Assembly (NCBI RefSeq): GCF_003202205.1
Contig: NZ_PDOG01000003.1
Location: 265,761 to 329,760 of the forward strand
Reading direction: 5' to 3'
From: Halomonas sp. LBP4
Lineage (GTDB): Bacteria > Pseudomonadota > Gammaproteobacteria > Pseudomonadales > Halomonadaceae
Length of the DNA: 64,000 bases
Shown here: positions 9,697 to 16,344 of the stretch, piece by piece
Position numbering within the stretch: position 1 is the first letter of the stretch
Layout: the number at the start of each line of letters is the position of its first letter
Notes under the pieces: model-generated
Seen by the model: the letters and a program-made list of their open reading frames with translations, nothing else
Database searches by the model: none
What the model was told of the DNA's origin: nothing
Translations under genes and position numbers: made by a program

Positions 9697-10605
9697 TTAC
9701 CGCGCCAGGCAGGGAGAATGGTGTTTCATCATGGCCAGGTGGCTATCGGAGAGCCCCGACTGCCTGCTGCATGCCGATTGGCCTCCGGAGACGTGCACGA
9801 GCTTGCCATACTTGACGGTCAGGGTCTGGCGATAGGCCGTCGGCGTATGGCCGACATGCTTCTGGAAGGTGCGCGTGAAGTAGGAGAGGTCGCGGAAGCC
9901 GACGCTGAAGCAGACATCGGTGACCGTTACCCTGGGGTTGGCCAGCAGGCGCTGCGCCTCGGTGATGCGGCGCGTTAGCAGATAGTCCTGGAAGGTGCTG
10001 CCGGTGAGTTTCCTGAACAGCCGGCTGAGCTGGAAGGCGCTGAGGCCGCAGCTCTCGGCCACCTCGGCCTGGGCGATCTTCCTGTGCAGGTGCTGGTCGA
10101 TGAAGGTGATGGCCAGGTCGAGCCGCGCCTCCTGGTCGCCAGGCGCCGGAAAGCGGATTCGCGCCTCGGCGGGAATCTGGTTGTGCACCTCCATGGCCTT
10201 TCGGGACTCCTTGGCGCTGTGCCTGGGGACCCTCAGCTGGTAGAGCGTCTTCATGACCTCCAGAAACCTGGCGAGGTCCACGGGCTGCACGAAATAATCC
10301 CACACCCGGCTGCGAAAGGCCCAGACGGCCAGGCTCTCCGAATGGGCCTGGGTCACCATCAGCAGCGGGACCGATGCGACCCGCTGCTTGGCCTGGCGCA
10401 GATCCGCCAGCCCCTGCAGGTCGGGATAATCGAACTGGTAGCAGGCCGCGATGGGCGGCCGTGCCGTCATGGTAGGAATCGGGTCCTGCCCCGCGCCGAC
10501 GAGTTCGACATGGTAACCCTGTTGGCGCAGGACGCGATGGTAGTCGTTTTCGTGAGTTTCCTGAAGATTACGAACCACAACCAGTACATAGTCATGAGCC
10601 TGCAT
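9697..10605 (-). CDS. AraC-family transcriptional regulator with receiver-like N-terminus
   Basis: This is a predicted DNA-binding regulator of 302 residues. The first 120 or so look like a divergent response-regulator fold (YVLVVVRNLQETHENDYHRVLRQQGY; VPLLMVTQAHSE; VWDYFVQPVDLARFLEVM). No clear phospho-Asp was found, so it may not be phosphorylated. The C-terminus is a standard two-helix-turn-helix AraC domain (AQAEVAESCGLSAFQLSRLF; VTDVCFSVGFRDLSYFTRTF; HVGHTPTAYR). The ATG at 10605 was chosen because the receiver-like part begins there, a GGGGA site precedes it, and the longer frame to 10812 adds only low-complexity residues. It converges on the tad operon. A role in tad control is possible but rests on position only. 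Confidence 0.8.
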   Translation of the reverse strand: MQAHDYVLVVVRNLQETHENDYHRVLRQQGYHVELVGAGQDPIPTMTARPPIAACYQFDYPDLQGLADLRQAKQRVASVPLLMVTQAHSESLAVWAFRSRVWDYFVQPVDLARFLEVMKTLYQLRVPRHSAKESRKAMEVHNQIPAEARIRFPAPGDQEARLDLAITFIDQHLHRKIAQAEVAESCGLSAFQLSRLFRKLTGSTFQDYLLTRRITEAQRLLANPRVTVTDVCFSVGFRDLSYFTRTFQKHVGHTPTAYRQTLTVKYGKLVHVSGGQSACSRQSGLSDSHLAMMKHHSPCLAR

Positions 10606-10829
10606 GACGAAGATCCCCCTGTGTTCCCTCTGCTGCCGGTACATCGGGTGTCTCTGGCGATACAAGGGCACTCGTTCTTGTAACGTTATGTGCCTGGCGC
10701 ATCCGATGATTGCCGTTTCCGTTTGATTGTAGCTTTTCTTTTCAAAACGTATGCTTTTACTTCTGTCGAGCATGGGCCAAATGACTGCTTCCTTCCGCAT
10801 GGGATTTCTCATACCCGAGCGGGGGGCGC

Positions 10830-10995
10830 CAGGGCTATCGCAGTTGACTGTAGCGAGGGGCGCCGGGGGCAGGCCGAAGAGGAGGTCCTACGCCATGGAT
10901 GGCGTCGGTAGCGCCCATGGAGGGGTTTACAGCGCCTCCTCGCAGGCCTGCCGGCGGATCAGCCCCGAGCCATGCTGCTATCTGCGATAGCCCTG
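10830..10995. repeat. Dispersed 14-bp-TIR element, copy A
   Basis: This is a 166-bp element bounded by CAGGGCTATCGCAG and its exact complement CTGCGATAGCCCTG. The interior is mostly an imperfect palindrome (GGTCCTACGCCATGGATGGCGTCGG at its tip, in short stems; GGAGGGGTTTACAGCGCC). Related copies lie at 50389, 55124 and 57560. It lies in the 472-base divergent gap 10606-11077 between the AraC-type gene and the flavoprotein gene. The rest of that gap (10606-10829) is relatively AT-rich and probably holds the AraC promoter, but I see no certain boxes. Confidence 0.85.
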
Positions 10996-11077
10996 GGGAT
11001 GTCGCCTTGCCGATGGCGGGGCTCGGCCACTCTGGTAGAATCGCCGGCCCTGTTGTCGATAGCGATGGTGACGCCGC

Positions 11078-12274
11078 ATGCCCCTCCAACCCGATGTCGT
11101 GGTGATCGGCGCCGGTGCCGCCGGCCTGATGTGCGCGCTCACCGCCGGCTATGCCGGCCGGCGCGTGCTGGTGCTGGACCACGCCAACAAGGCCGGCAAG
11201 AAGATCCTGATGTCCGGCGGCGGGCGCTGCAACTTCACCAACCTGGCCACCACGCCCGCCAACTTCTTCTCCGCCAACCCCCACTTCTGCATCTCGGCGC
11301 TGAAGCGCTACCGCCCCGAGCACTTCGTCGAGCTGGTCGAGCGGCATGGCATCGACTACGTGGAGAAGGCGCCGGGTCAATTGTTCTGTGCCCATTCGGC
11401 CAGGGAGCTGCTCGGCGTGCTGCTCACCGAGTGCGACTGGGCCGGGGTGGAGATCCGCCTCGCGACCGCCGTCGAGGGCATCGAGCGGGTGGGCGAGGGC
11501 ATGCGGCTCGAGATCTCGAGCGGACGCATCGACACTGGCGCGGTGGTGGTGGCCACGGGAGGCCTGTCGGTTCCCACCATGGGGGCCACCGGCTTCGGCT
11601 ATGACATCGCCCGCCGGTTCGGCCTGGCAGTCACGGAGACGCGCCCGGCGCTGGTGCCCTTCACCCTCACCTCGCACTGGAAGGAGCGGGCCTCCGCCCT
11701 GGCCGGTGTCTCCTGCGAGGTGAGGGTGCGAACGCTGCGCGACGGCGAGCCGCGGGGGCGCTATGCCGAGCCGATACTGTTCACCCACCGCGGCCTCTCC
11801 GGGCCGGCCATGCTGCAGATATCGAGCTACTGGGAGCCGGGCGATGAACTGGCCATCGACCTGCTGCCGGGGCTCGATGCCTTCGGGGCGCTGACAGCGG
11901 CGCGTCGCGACACCCCCCGGCGCCAGCTCTCGAGCTGGCTCGCCGAACGGTTGCCCAGGCGGCTCGCCCAGGCGCTCATCGAGTGGCATGGCGGCGACGG
12001 GGTGCTCGCCGAGCGCTCCAATGCCGAGCTCGCCGCCTGGGCAGCGCGTCTCGGCGACTGGCGCCTCAAGCCCGCCGGCACCGAAGGCTGGCGTACCGCC
12101 GAGGTAACCCTGGGTGGTGTCGATACCCGGGCGATCTCGTCGAAGACCTTCGCCGTCGATGGCCTGCCGCCGCTGCGCTTCATCGGCGAGGTGCTCGACG
12201 TCACCGGGGAGCTCGGTGGCTACAACTTCCAGTGGGCCTGGGCGAGCGGTGTCGCCTGCGGCAATTCCCTCTAG
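11078..12274 (+). CDS. HI0933/BaiN-family NAD(P)/FAD-dependent oxidoreductase
   Basis: This is a flavoprotein of 398 residues. The N-terminal Rossmann motif is VVVIGAGAAGLMCAL (residues 7-21), then GKKILMSGGGRCNFTN, a signature of the HI0933-like (YhiN/BaiN) family. VVVATGGLSVPTMGATGFGYDIARR and HRGLSGPAMLQISSYW follow. The C-terminal FAD-closing segment is FIGEVLDVTGELGGYNFQWAWASG. The substrate is not known for most members of this family. BaiN has been linked to bile-acid chemistry in gut clostridia, which should not be carried over here. The gene is alone between a repeat element and a TetR-like gene. Confidence 0.9.
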   Translation: MPLQPDVVVIGAGAAGLMCALTAGYAGRRVLVLDHANKAGKKILMSGGGRCNFTNLATTPANFFSANPHFCISALKRYRPEHFVELVERHGIDYVEKAPGQLFCAHSARELLGVLLTECDWAGVEIRLATAVEGIERVGEGMRLEISSGRIDTGAVVVATGGLSVPTMGATGFGYDIARRFGLAVTETRPALVPFTLTSHWKERASALAGVSCEVRVRTLRDGEPRGRYAEPILFTHRGLSGPAMLQISSYWEPGDELAIDLLPGLDAFGALTAARRDTPRRQLSSWLAERLPRRLAQALIEWHGGDGVLAERSNAELAAWAARLGDWRLKPAGTEGWRTAEVTLGGVDTRAISSKTFAVDGLPPLRFIGEVLDVTGELGGYNFQWAWASGVACGNSL

Positions 12275-12341
12275 CGTCACACCACCACCGCGTTCCGGGT
12301 CTATGCTGCTCTCAGGTGGGAGACAACTTGAGAGGGAAGAC

Positions 12342-12989
12342 ATGAGCATGATTTCCGTCCATCACGAGCCGGGGGTCGACGAGACAGCGCTTGGCGAGCG
12401 CGTCGTGGAAGAAGCGGTACGCCAGGGCGAGATTCTCGGCTGGCAGGCGGTACGCCTGACCGAGGTGGCTGCCCGCCTCGGGGTGCCGATGAGCCAGGTG
12501 CTGGCCGAGTACCGGGATCTCGACGCGGTGGCCAACGCCTGGTTTCGGCGCGGCTGGCAGGCGATGCTGGACGAGAAACCCGAGGGCTTCGCCCATTGGC
12601 CCGAGCAGGCGCGCCTCGAGCACTGCCTGCTGGCCTGGTTCGGTGCCTTCGCCGCCCATCGCCGGGTCACCGTGGAGATGCTGCGCACCAAGGCGCACCT
12701 GCCGCACCTGCACACCTGGGTGCCGATGGTCTTCGACCTCTCGCGCACCATCCAGTGGCTGCGCGAGGCGGCCGCGCTCGAGGCCCGCTATGGCAGCCGT
12801 CGTGCCCGGGTGGAGGAGATGGCCCTGACGGCCCTGTTCACGGCCACCCTGGCGGTGTGGGCCCGCGACCACAGCGAAAACCAGACCCGGACCCGGCGCT
12901 TCCTCGAGAAACGGCTGAGCCGGGGTGATAGCTGGATGAAGTGGGTGCCGGGTGGTCACACTAGGACACCGGCCGAGGCGATGATCTAG
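12342..12989 (+). CDS. TetR-like transcriptional regulator
   Basis: This is a 215-residue protein with a TetR-type helix-turn-helix near residues 22-60 (ILGWQAVRLTEVAARLGV, then SQVLAEYRDLDAVANAWF). The C-terminal helical domain is without recognisable ligand residues. The ATG at 12342 follows a GAGAGGGA site 4 to 10 bases upstream. The longer open frame overlaps the flavoprotein and is not used. The HTH is less canonical than in most TetR proteins, so DNA binding is likely rather than certain. The stop overlaps the start of a small repeat relic at 12988. Confidence 0.75.
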   Translation: MSMISVHHEPGVDETALGERVVEEAVRQGEILGWQAVRLTEVAARLGVPMSQVLAEYRDLDAVANAWFRRGWQAMLDEKPEGFAHWPEQARLEHCLLAWFGAFAAHRRVTVEMLRTKAHLPHLHTWVPMVFDLSRTIQWLREAAALEARYGSRRARVEEMALTALFTATLAVWARDHSENQTRTRRFLEKRLSRGDSWMKWVPGGHTRTPAEAMI

Positions 12990-13034
12990 GCTTTCCAAAA
13001 ACTGCCATCGCTCGCCGACTTTTCGGGCAAGGCC
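12988..13034. repeat. Collapsed copy of the 16000-16143 element
   Basis: Left end AGGCTTTCCAAAAACTGCC is joined directly to right end ATCGCTCGCCGACTTTTCGGGCAAGGCC. Both match the two outer ends of the 144-bp element at 16000-16143 but lack its middle. It sits exactly between the converging TetR-like and CopD-like genes. With the adjacent CCCCGCCGGGG hairpin (13033-13043) it may act as a transcription end for either gene, although no T-run follows. Confidence 0.7.
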
Positions 13035-13046
13035 CCGCCGGGGCGC

Positions 13047-13502
13047 TTAGAGGAAACGGCCGCCGGAGGCGATGGCCACGGTGACGAGCCCCAGGATCAG
13101 GTTGATGCCGATCAGCCGGCGGATTTGTGCCAGCTGCTGGCCGCCTTGCGGCCACTCCTCGGCGGCCACGGCCCGGGCGAGCCGGCGGTAGGGGGCGAAC
13201 CAGACGTGCAGGAAGATCGCCATCATGGCGAGCCCCGTCAGCAGCATCAGGTGGACATGCCAGCGGGCCCCGCCCATGCCACCGAAGACCGCGAACAGCA
13301 TCCACAGCCCGGTGCCCAGCAGCACGATCAGCGCCGCCCAGACCCAGGGAAAGAAGCGCTGGAAGACCTGTCGCCACAGGGTCAGCCGCTGCGGCGGGTC
13401 GAGCAGGCCCACGGCCACGGGCCGCAGGATCATCCAGGCGAAGAACATGCCGCCGACCCAGATGACGGCGGCGAGTACATGCAGGGTGATGGCGATGGCC
13501 AT
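13047..13502 (-). CDS. CopD-like four-helix membrane protein
   Basis: This is an integral membrane protein of 151 residues with four hydrophobic segments: ITLHVLAAVIWVGGMFFAWMIL, VWAALIVLLGTGLWMLFAVF, LMLLTGLAMMAIFLHVWF and LIGINLILGLVTVAIASGG. His and Trp in the first helix (HVLAAVIWVGGMFF) match the CopD/YncK-like pattern seen in many small CopD-related proteins. The ATG at 13502 was chosen for its GGAG site 6 bases away; the earlier ATG at 13508 abuts that site. A role in copper or heme handling is only suggested by family resemblance. It is coupled to the 36-codon frame just upstream. Confidence 0.8.
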   Translation of the reverse strand: MAIAITLHVLAAVIWVGGMFFAWMILRPVAVGLLDPPQRLTLWRQVFQRFFPWVWAALIVLLGTGLWMLFAVFGGMGGARWHVHLMLLTGLAMMAIFLHVWFAPYRRLARAVAAEEWPQGGQQLAQIRRLIGINLILGLVTVAIASGGRFL

Positions 13503-13512
13503 GGGCATCTCC

Positions 13513-13623
13513 TCAGGTGTCGAGCCGGGCCAGGGCATCGCCGGTGTTCATCACCCCGGCCAGTTCCCGGGCGGGCAGGCCATTGTCGTCCCGGGCCGCG
13601 GGGTCGTCGGGTGGGGCGGTCAT
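13513..13623 (-). CDS. Small 36-residue protein upstream of the CopD-like gene
   Basis: This frame is short and easily missed. It begins MTAPPDDPAARDDNG, ends GDALARLDT and is followed by TGA. A GGAG site lies 6 bases before its ATG. Its stop (TGAGGAG) leads straight into the ribosome site of the CopD-like gene, so the two frames look translationally coupled. It has no membrane segment or signal and is rich in Asp, Pro and Ala. I do not recognise it. It could be a true small protein or a leader frame that sets translation of the next gene. Confidence 0.5.
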   Translation of the reverse strand: MTAPPDDPAARDDNGLPARELAGVMNTGDALARLDT

Positions 13624-13651
13624 GCGCGCTCCGTGGCCGGGTGGGGGAAGA

Positions 13652-13984
13652 TCAGGTCACCCTGCGAATCAGACGCAGGAGGGGCCGGGCGCGGCTGACC
13701 AGCAGCGCACCGGCCACCAGACGCCGGGCGAGGCGGGCAACCGAAGCGGGATGGCGGATTCCGCGATAGAGCAGCAGGCCCCCGCCGATCAACAGCGGGG
13801 TCCTGGCCTGCATCAGCTTGTGCCAGCCGTCGTCGAGGTAGTGGCCGGCCTCGCGCCAGCGACTGGCCTCGACCAGGATATCGATGCGTTGCTGTTCGAT
13901 GGCGGCCTCGAGCCGTGCCTTGTGGTCGGTGCGGTCGACATCGGCGCGTCGGGCCGGGAGCCGAGACGTGGCGGTGTCAGTCAT
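13652..13984 (-). CDS. YqjK-like protein
   Basis: This is a 110-residue basic protein, the third gene of a yqjD-yqjE-yqjK-type unit. The N-terminal half is charged and helical (EAAIEQQRIDILVEASRWREA). A short hydrophobic stretch follows (TPLLIGGGLLLYRGI), with an Arg-rich tail (RPLLRLIRRVT). The assignment rests mainly on the gene order and size. It overlaps the stop of the yqjE-like gene by 8 bases. Function is unknown; the E. coli set is linked to the inner membrane and stationary phase. Confidence 0.65.
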   Translation of the reverse strand: MTDTATSRLPARRADVDRTDHKARLEAAIEQQRIDILVEASRWREAGHYLDDGWHKLMQARTPLLIGGGLLLYRGIRHPASVARLARRLVAGALLVSRARPLLRLIRRVT

Positions 13985-14369
13985 GGCGTGAGCGCTCCAC
14001 CAGTTCGCGATCGGTCGCCAGGTGCTTGAGGGTGCTCGCGAGCAGGGTGCGGCGGCGCGCCAGGCGGCGCACCCAGAGGGCGAGGGCGGTACCGCTGCCG
14101 AGCAGTATCAGCGCACTGAGGCCGATGGCGACGAGGCGGTGACTGTCCCAGAACATCACCACCACCAGCAGGGTCAGCACGGCGAGGCCGAGCAGCAGCA
14201 GCAGCAGGCTCAGCCCGGCGAGCAGCAGCAGGGTGACGAGCCGGGCACGCTCCTCCTCGAGTTCCAGCACGGCGAGGCGCAGCCGCGTCTCGCCGGTGGC
14301 CAGCAGGCTGCCCAGCAGGCGCTTGCCGGCGGTGAACAGCCGCTGTGCCGGTCCCTGGCTCTCCGCCAT
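13977..14369 (-). CDS. YqjE-like/phage-holin-family membrane protein
   Basis: This is a 130-residue inner-membrane protein. An amphipathic N-terminus (RLAVLELEEERARLVTLLLL) precedes two strong membrane helices, LLLAGLSLLLLLLGLAVLTLLVVVMFW and VAIGLSALILLGSGTALALWV. This is the pattern of the holin-superfamily III/YqjE group. Despite the family name there is no prophage context. It overlaps the yqjD-like gene by one base and the yqjK-like gene by 8 bases, so the three are an operon. Confidence 0.8.
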   Translation of the reverse strand: MAESQGPAQRLFTAGKRLLGSLLATGETRLRLAVLELEEERARLVTLLLLAGLSLLLLLLGLAVLTLLVVVMFWDSHRLVAIGLSALILLGSGTALALWVRRLARRRTLLASTLKHLATDRELVERSRHD

Positions 14370-14701
14370 CAGCGACGCCCGATCAGCATGCCGACGACGA
14401 CCCCCATCGCGGCACCGATGCCGATGCTGGTCCAGGGATTGTCGTGCACATAGCGATCACAGGCGTCGGCCTGGTGGGTGAGGGTTTCGCGGGTCTCGCC
14501 GTAGAGCCGCTCGCCGCGGGCCTCGAGGCGGTCGCGGGTATCCTTGAGGCGCTTCTCGGCGCGCTCGCGCAGCTCCTTGATGTTGCTGCGGGAATCGTCG
14601 GCGGTGGCGCTGACCAGCTCCTCGATGGTCTGGGTCAGGTGGTGCAGGTCTTCCCTGAGCTGCTGGGCGGACTCATGGGTATTGGGGGTTCGGCTTGCCA
14701 T
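14369..14701 (-). CDS. YqjD/ElaB-like (DUF883) ribosome-tethering membrane protein
   Basis: This is a 110-residue protein: a long charged helix (LREDLHHLTQTIEELVSATADD, EKRLKDTRDRLEARGERL) followed by a C-terminal membrane anchor with a Gly-rich core ending GMLIGRR. This is the DUF883 layout. In E. coli, YqjD and ElaB are RpoS-linked inner-membrane proteins that bind ribosomes in stationary phase; the same role here is inferred. It is the first gene of the three-gene unit, with AGGAAG before the ATG. Confidence 0.85.
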   Translation of the reverse strand: MASRTPNTHESAQQLREDLHHLTQTIEELVSATADDSRSNIKELRERAEKRLKDTRDRLEARGERLYGETRETLTHQADACDRYVHDNPWTSIGIGAAMGVVVGMLIGRR

Positions 14702-14812
14702 CGGGGTCTTCCTCTGACGGTGAATGACAGGCTCAGCATAGCAGCCGCCGGGGTGACTTCAATACGGCAGGCCGCGTTCGACAGGCCGGGCCCACTGGTT
14801 CACGGGCCCGTC

Positions 14813-15883
14813 TCACCGAGCCATGCGGCTGCCGGAGAACAGGGGGTTGAGGCTGAAACCGATGCCGAGGCGATGAGTGCGGTGATCGAAGTCGATCAGG
14901 CTCTCGCCGAAGCCGTAGTAATACTGGACGTGGCCCCGGACATTGCCGAACAGTGGCCAGGAGTAGTCGAGCTGGGTGCCCATGTTGCCGGTACCGGGGT
15001 TGCCGCGCCACAGCAGGCTCAGTTCCTGGTCACCGAAACGACGGGCGACGGTGACATCGCCGTGGCCGACGAAGCGCTCGATGTCGGGGTTGTCATCATC
15101 CTCTGCGGATTCAGGGATTCGCCAATGGGGCGCCAGGCTGAATGCCCAGTCGCCGTTGATGAAGGTCGATGTCAGGATCACCCGGTTCCAGCTGCGAGAC
15201 TGGTCACCGGAGCGACCGTTGGACTGGTGGTTGAAGCCCAAGCGGTTGTTGATGTTGGTCCAGCCGAGCAGCGACCAGCGGCTATCGAAGTCCAGAAAGA
15301 CCTCGGGTTCGAAGTTGGTCTCGCGGAAGGGCGCAGAGGCGTCGCCATTGTAGGCCTGCCACCAGCTGCGCTGGGTATAGGCGAAGATGAGGTCGCCATT
15401 GCCGCCGAACAGGTCCTCGGCCAGGTTGACCTTGGCGCTGAACTGGAACTTTATCTCGGTGCGATCGGTGGTGGTGCTGTCGCTGTCGAAGCCCTCTCTG
15501 TTGGGGTTGTCATTGTAGCTCAGCGGCAGCAGATAGTTGCGTCGGTGCATGGTGATGGCGTAGGGGTTGCGTGAGGACTCCCTCTCGAGCTCGCGGCGCT
15601 CCTCCACCGCTTCGAGGTCCTGTTCGATCTCGGCGGAGAGTTGCTCCGCCGGGTCGGAAGCCTCGTCCCGGGCCTGCCGATCATCCTCGGCCAGTTGCTG
15701 GCGCAGCGAGTCGAGTTCGTTGCTCAGGGCGTCGACGCGCGATTCGATGGCGGCTCGCTCGTCCGCGGTGAGACGCTCGGCTTCGGCCAGGGCCAGGGAG
15801 GCCGGCCCTAGCAGCAGCAGTGGCAGGGCGAGCAGCGAGACTGAACGAGGGGGGATCATGGCATCGTCGACCGTGTGTGGCAT
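14813..15883 (-). CDS. pldA: Outer-membrane phospholipase A1
   Basis: This is a calcium-dependent acyl hydrolase of the outer membrane that acts on phospholipids displaced to the outer leaflet. It has 356 residues with an N-terminal signal (SLLALPLLLLGPASLALAEA). A coiled-coil-like charged stretch at about residues 35-105 is longer than in E. coli PldA. The barrel shows the family motifs YNDNPNREGF, FAYTQRSWWQAYN and the catalytic HQSNGRSGD segment (His and Ser), with the Asn partner in RSWNRVI. The C-terminus forms beta strands. The start could also be the internal ATG at MIPPRS; both keep the signal. Confidence 0.93.
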   Translation of the reverse strand: MPHTVDDAMIPPRSVSLLALPLLLLGPASLALAEAERLTADERAAIESRVDALSNELDSLRQQLAEDDRQARDEASDPAEQLSAEIEQDLEAVEERRELERESSRNPYAITMHRRNYLLPLSYNDNPNREGFDSDSTTTDRTEIKFQFSAKVNLAEDLFGGNGDLIFAYTQRSWWQAYNGDASAPFRETNFEPEVFLDFDSRWSLLGWTNINNRLGFNHQSNGRSGDQSRSWNRVILTSTFINGDWAFSLAPHWRIPESAEDDDNPDIERFVGHGDVTVARRFGDQELSLLWRGNPGTGNMGTQLDYSWPLFGNVRGHVQYYYGFGESLIDFDHRTHRLGIGFSLNPLFSGSRMAR

Positions 15884-15999
15884 ATGACCGCTCTTCTACC
15901 ATGCCCGGGGGGCAAGTCAACCGTGGCGCTGGGGCGACGCCCCTGTGGCCAGGTGGCGACGCATTGCCTTGCGGCGCCGGGAAGCCGAGAATTGGCCCT

Positions 16000-16143
16000 A
16001 GGCTTTGCCCGAAAACTGCCTGCGCTCGCCCATACGGCGTTAAAAATCAGCTTAAAATGCTCATTTACATCCACGTAAACTCCGCTTTTGCGCTGATTTT
16101 TGCCTTGTCTGGCCATCGCTCGCCGACTTTTCGGACAAAGCCT
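16000..16143. mobile_element. MITE-like element 1 (144 bp)
   Basis: Terminal inverted repeats AGGCTTTGCCCGAAAA (16000-16015) and TTTTCGGACAAAGCCT (16128-16143) match at 15 of 16 positions. Nested inside is a second inverted pair, AAAAATCAGC with GCTGATTTTT. It is more AT-rich than the flanking genes. It has no coding capacity. It abuts element 2 with one base between. A collapsed relative lies at 12988-13034. Confidence 0.7.
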
Positions 16144-16144
16144 G

Positions 16145-16305
16145 GGAGCCTGTCGGACTTAACGCTGATCTGCTACGAAACCCGGGCTTTCGGCCAATTT
16201 CATTCGATCTGATTCGTTAAATAGCGCGCTATTCGCCTCATCAGATCATAAACTTGTCTCGAAATCCGTCTTTCTCGCGACGATCGGTCAAATGCGACAG
16301 GCTCC
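16145..16305. mobile_element. MITE-like element 2 (161 bp)
   Basis: Terminal inverted repeats GGAGCCTGTCGGACTTAAC at the left and, as complement, GGAGCCTGTCGCATTTGAC at the right agree at about 16 of 19 positions. The interior is AT-rich (GATCTGATTCGTTAAATAGCG region) and non-coding. No clear target duplication was found. Together with element 1 it fills most of the 461-base gap 15884-16344 between pldA and the channel gene, so the channel promoter probably lies in or near these elements. Confidence 0.68.
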
Positions 16306-16344
16306 TAGCGGCCGGCTCGGCCAGGATGCTGCCCAAGGGAGTCA

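Noticed and set aside
10820..11005. Target duplication around repeat copy A
   Set aside because: The two 10-base flanks agree at only 6 positions, so no duplication can be claimed, unlike copy C.
13977..14369. Holin-family label as a sign of a prophage
   Set aside because: The protein fits the chromosomal YqjE group and sits in the yqjD-yqjE-yqjK order with no other phage genes nearby.
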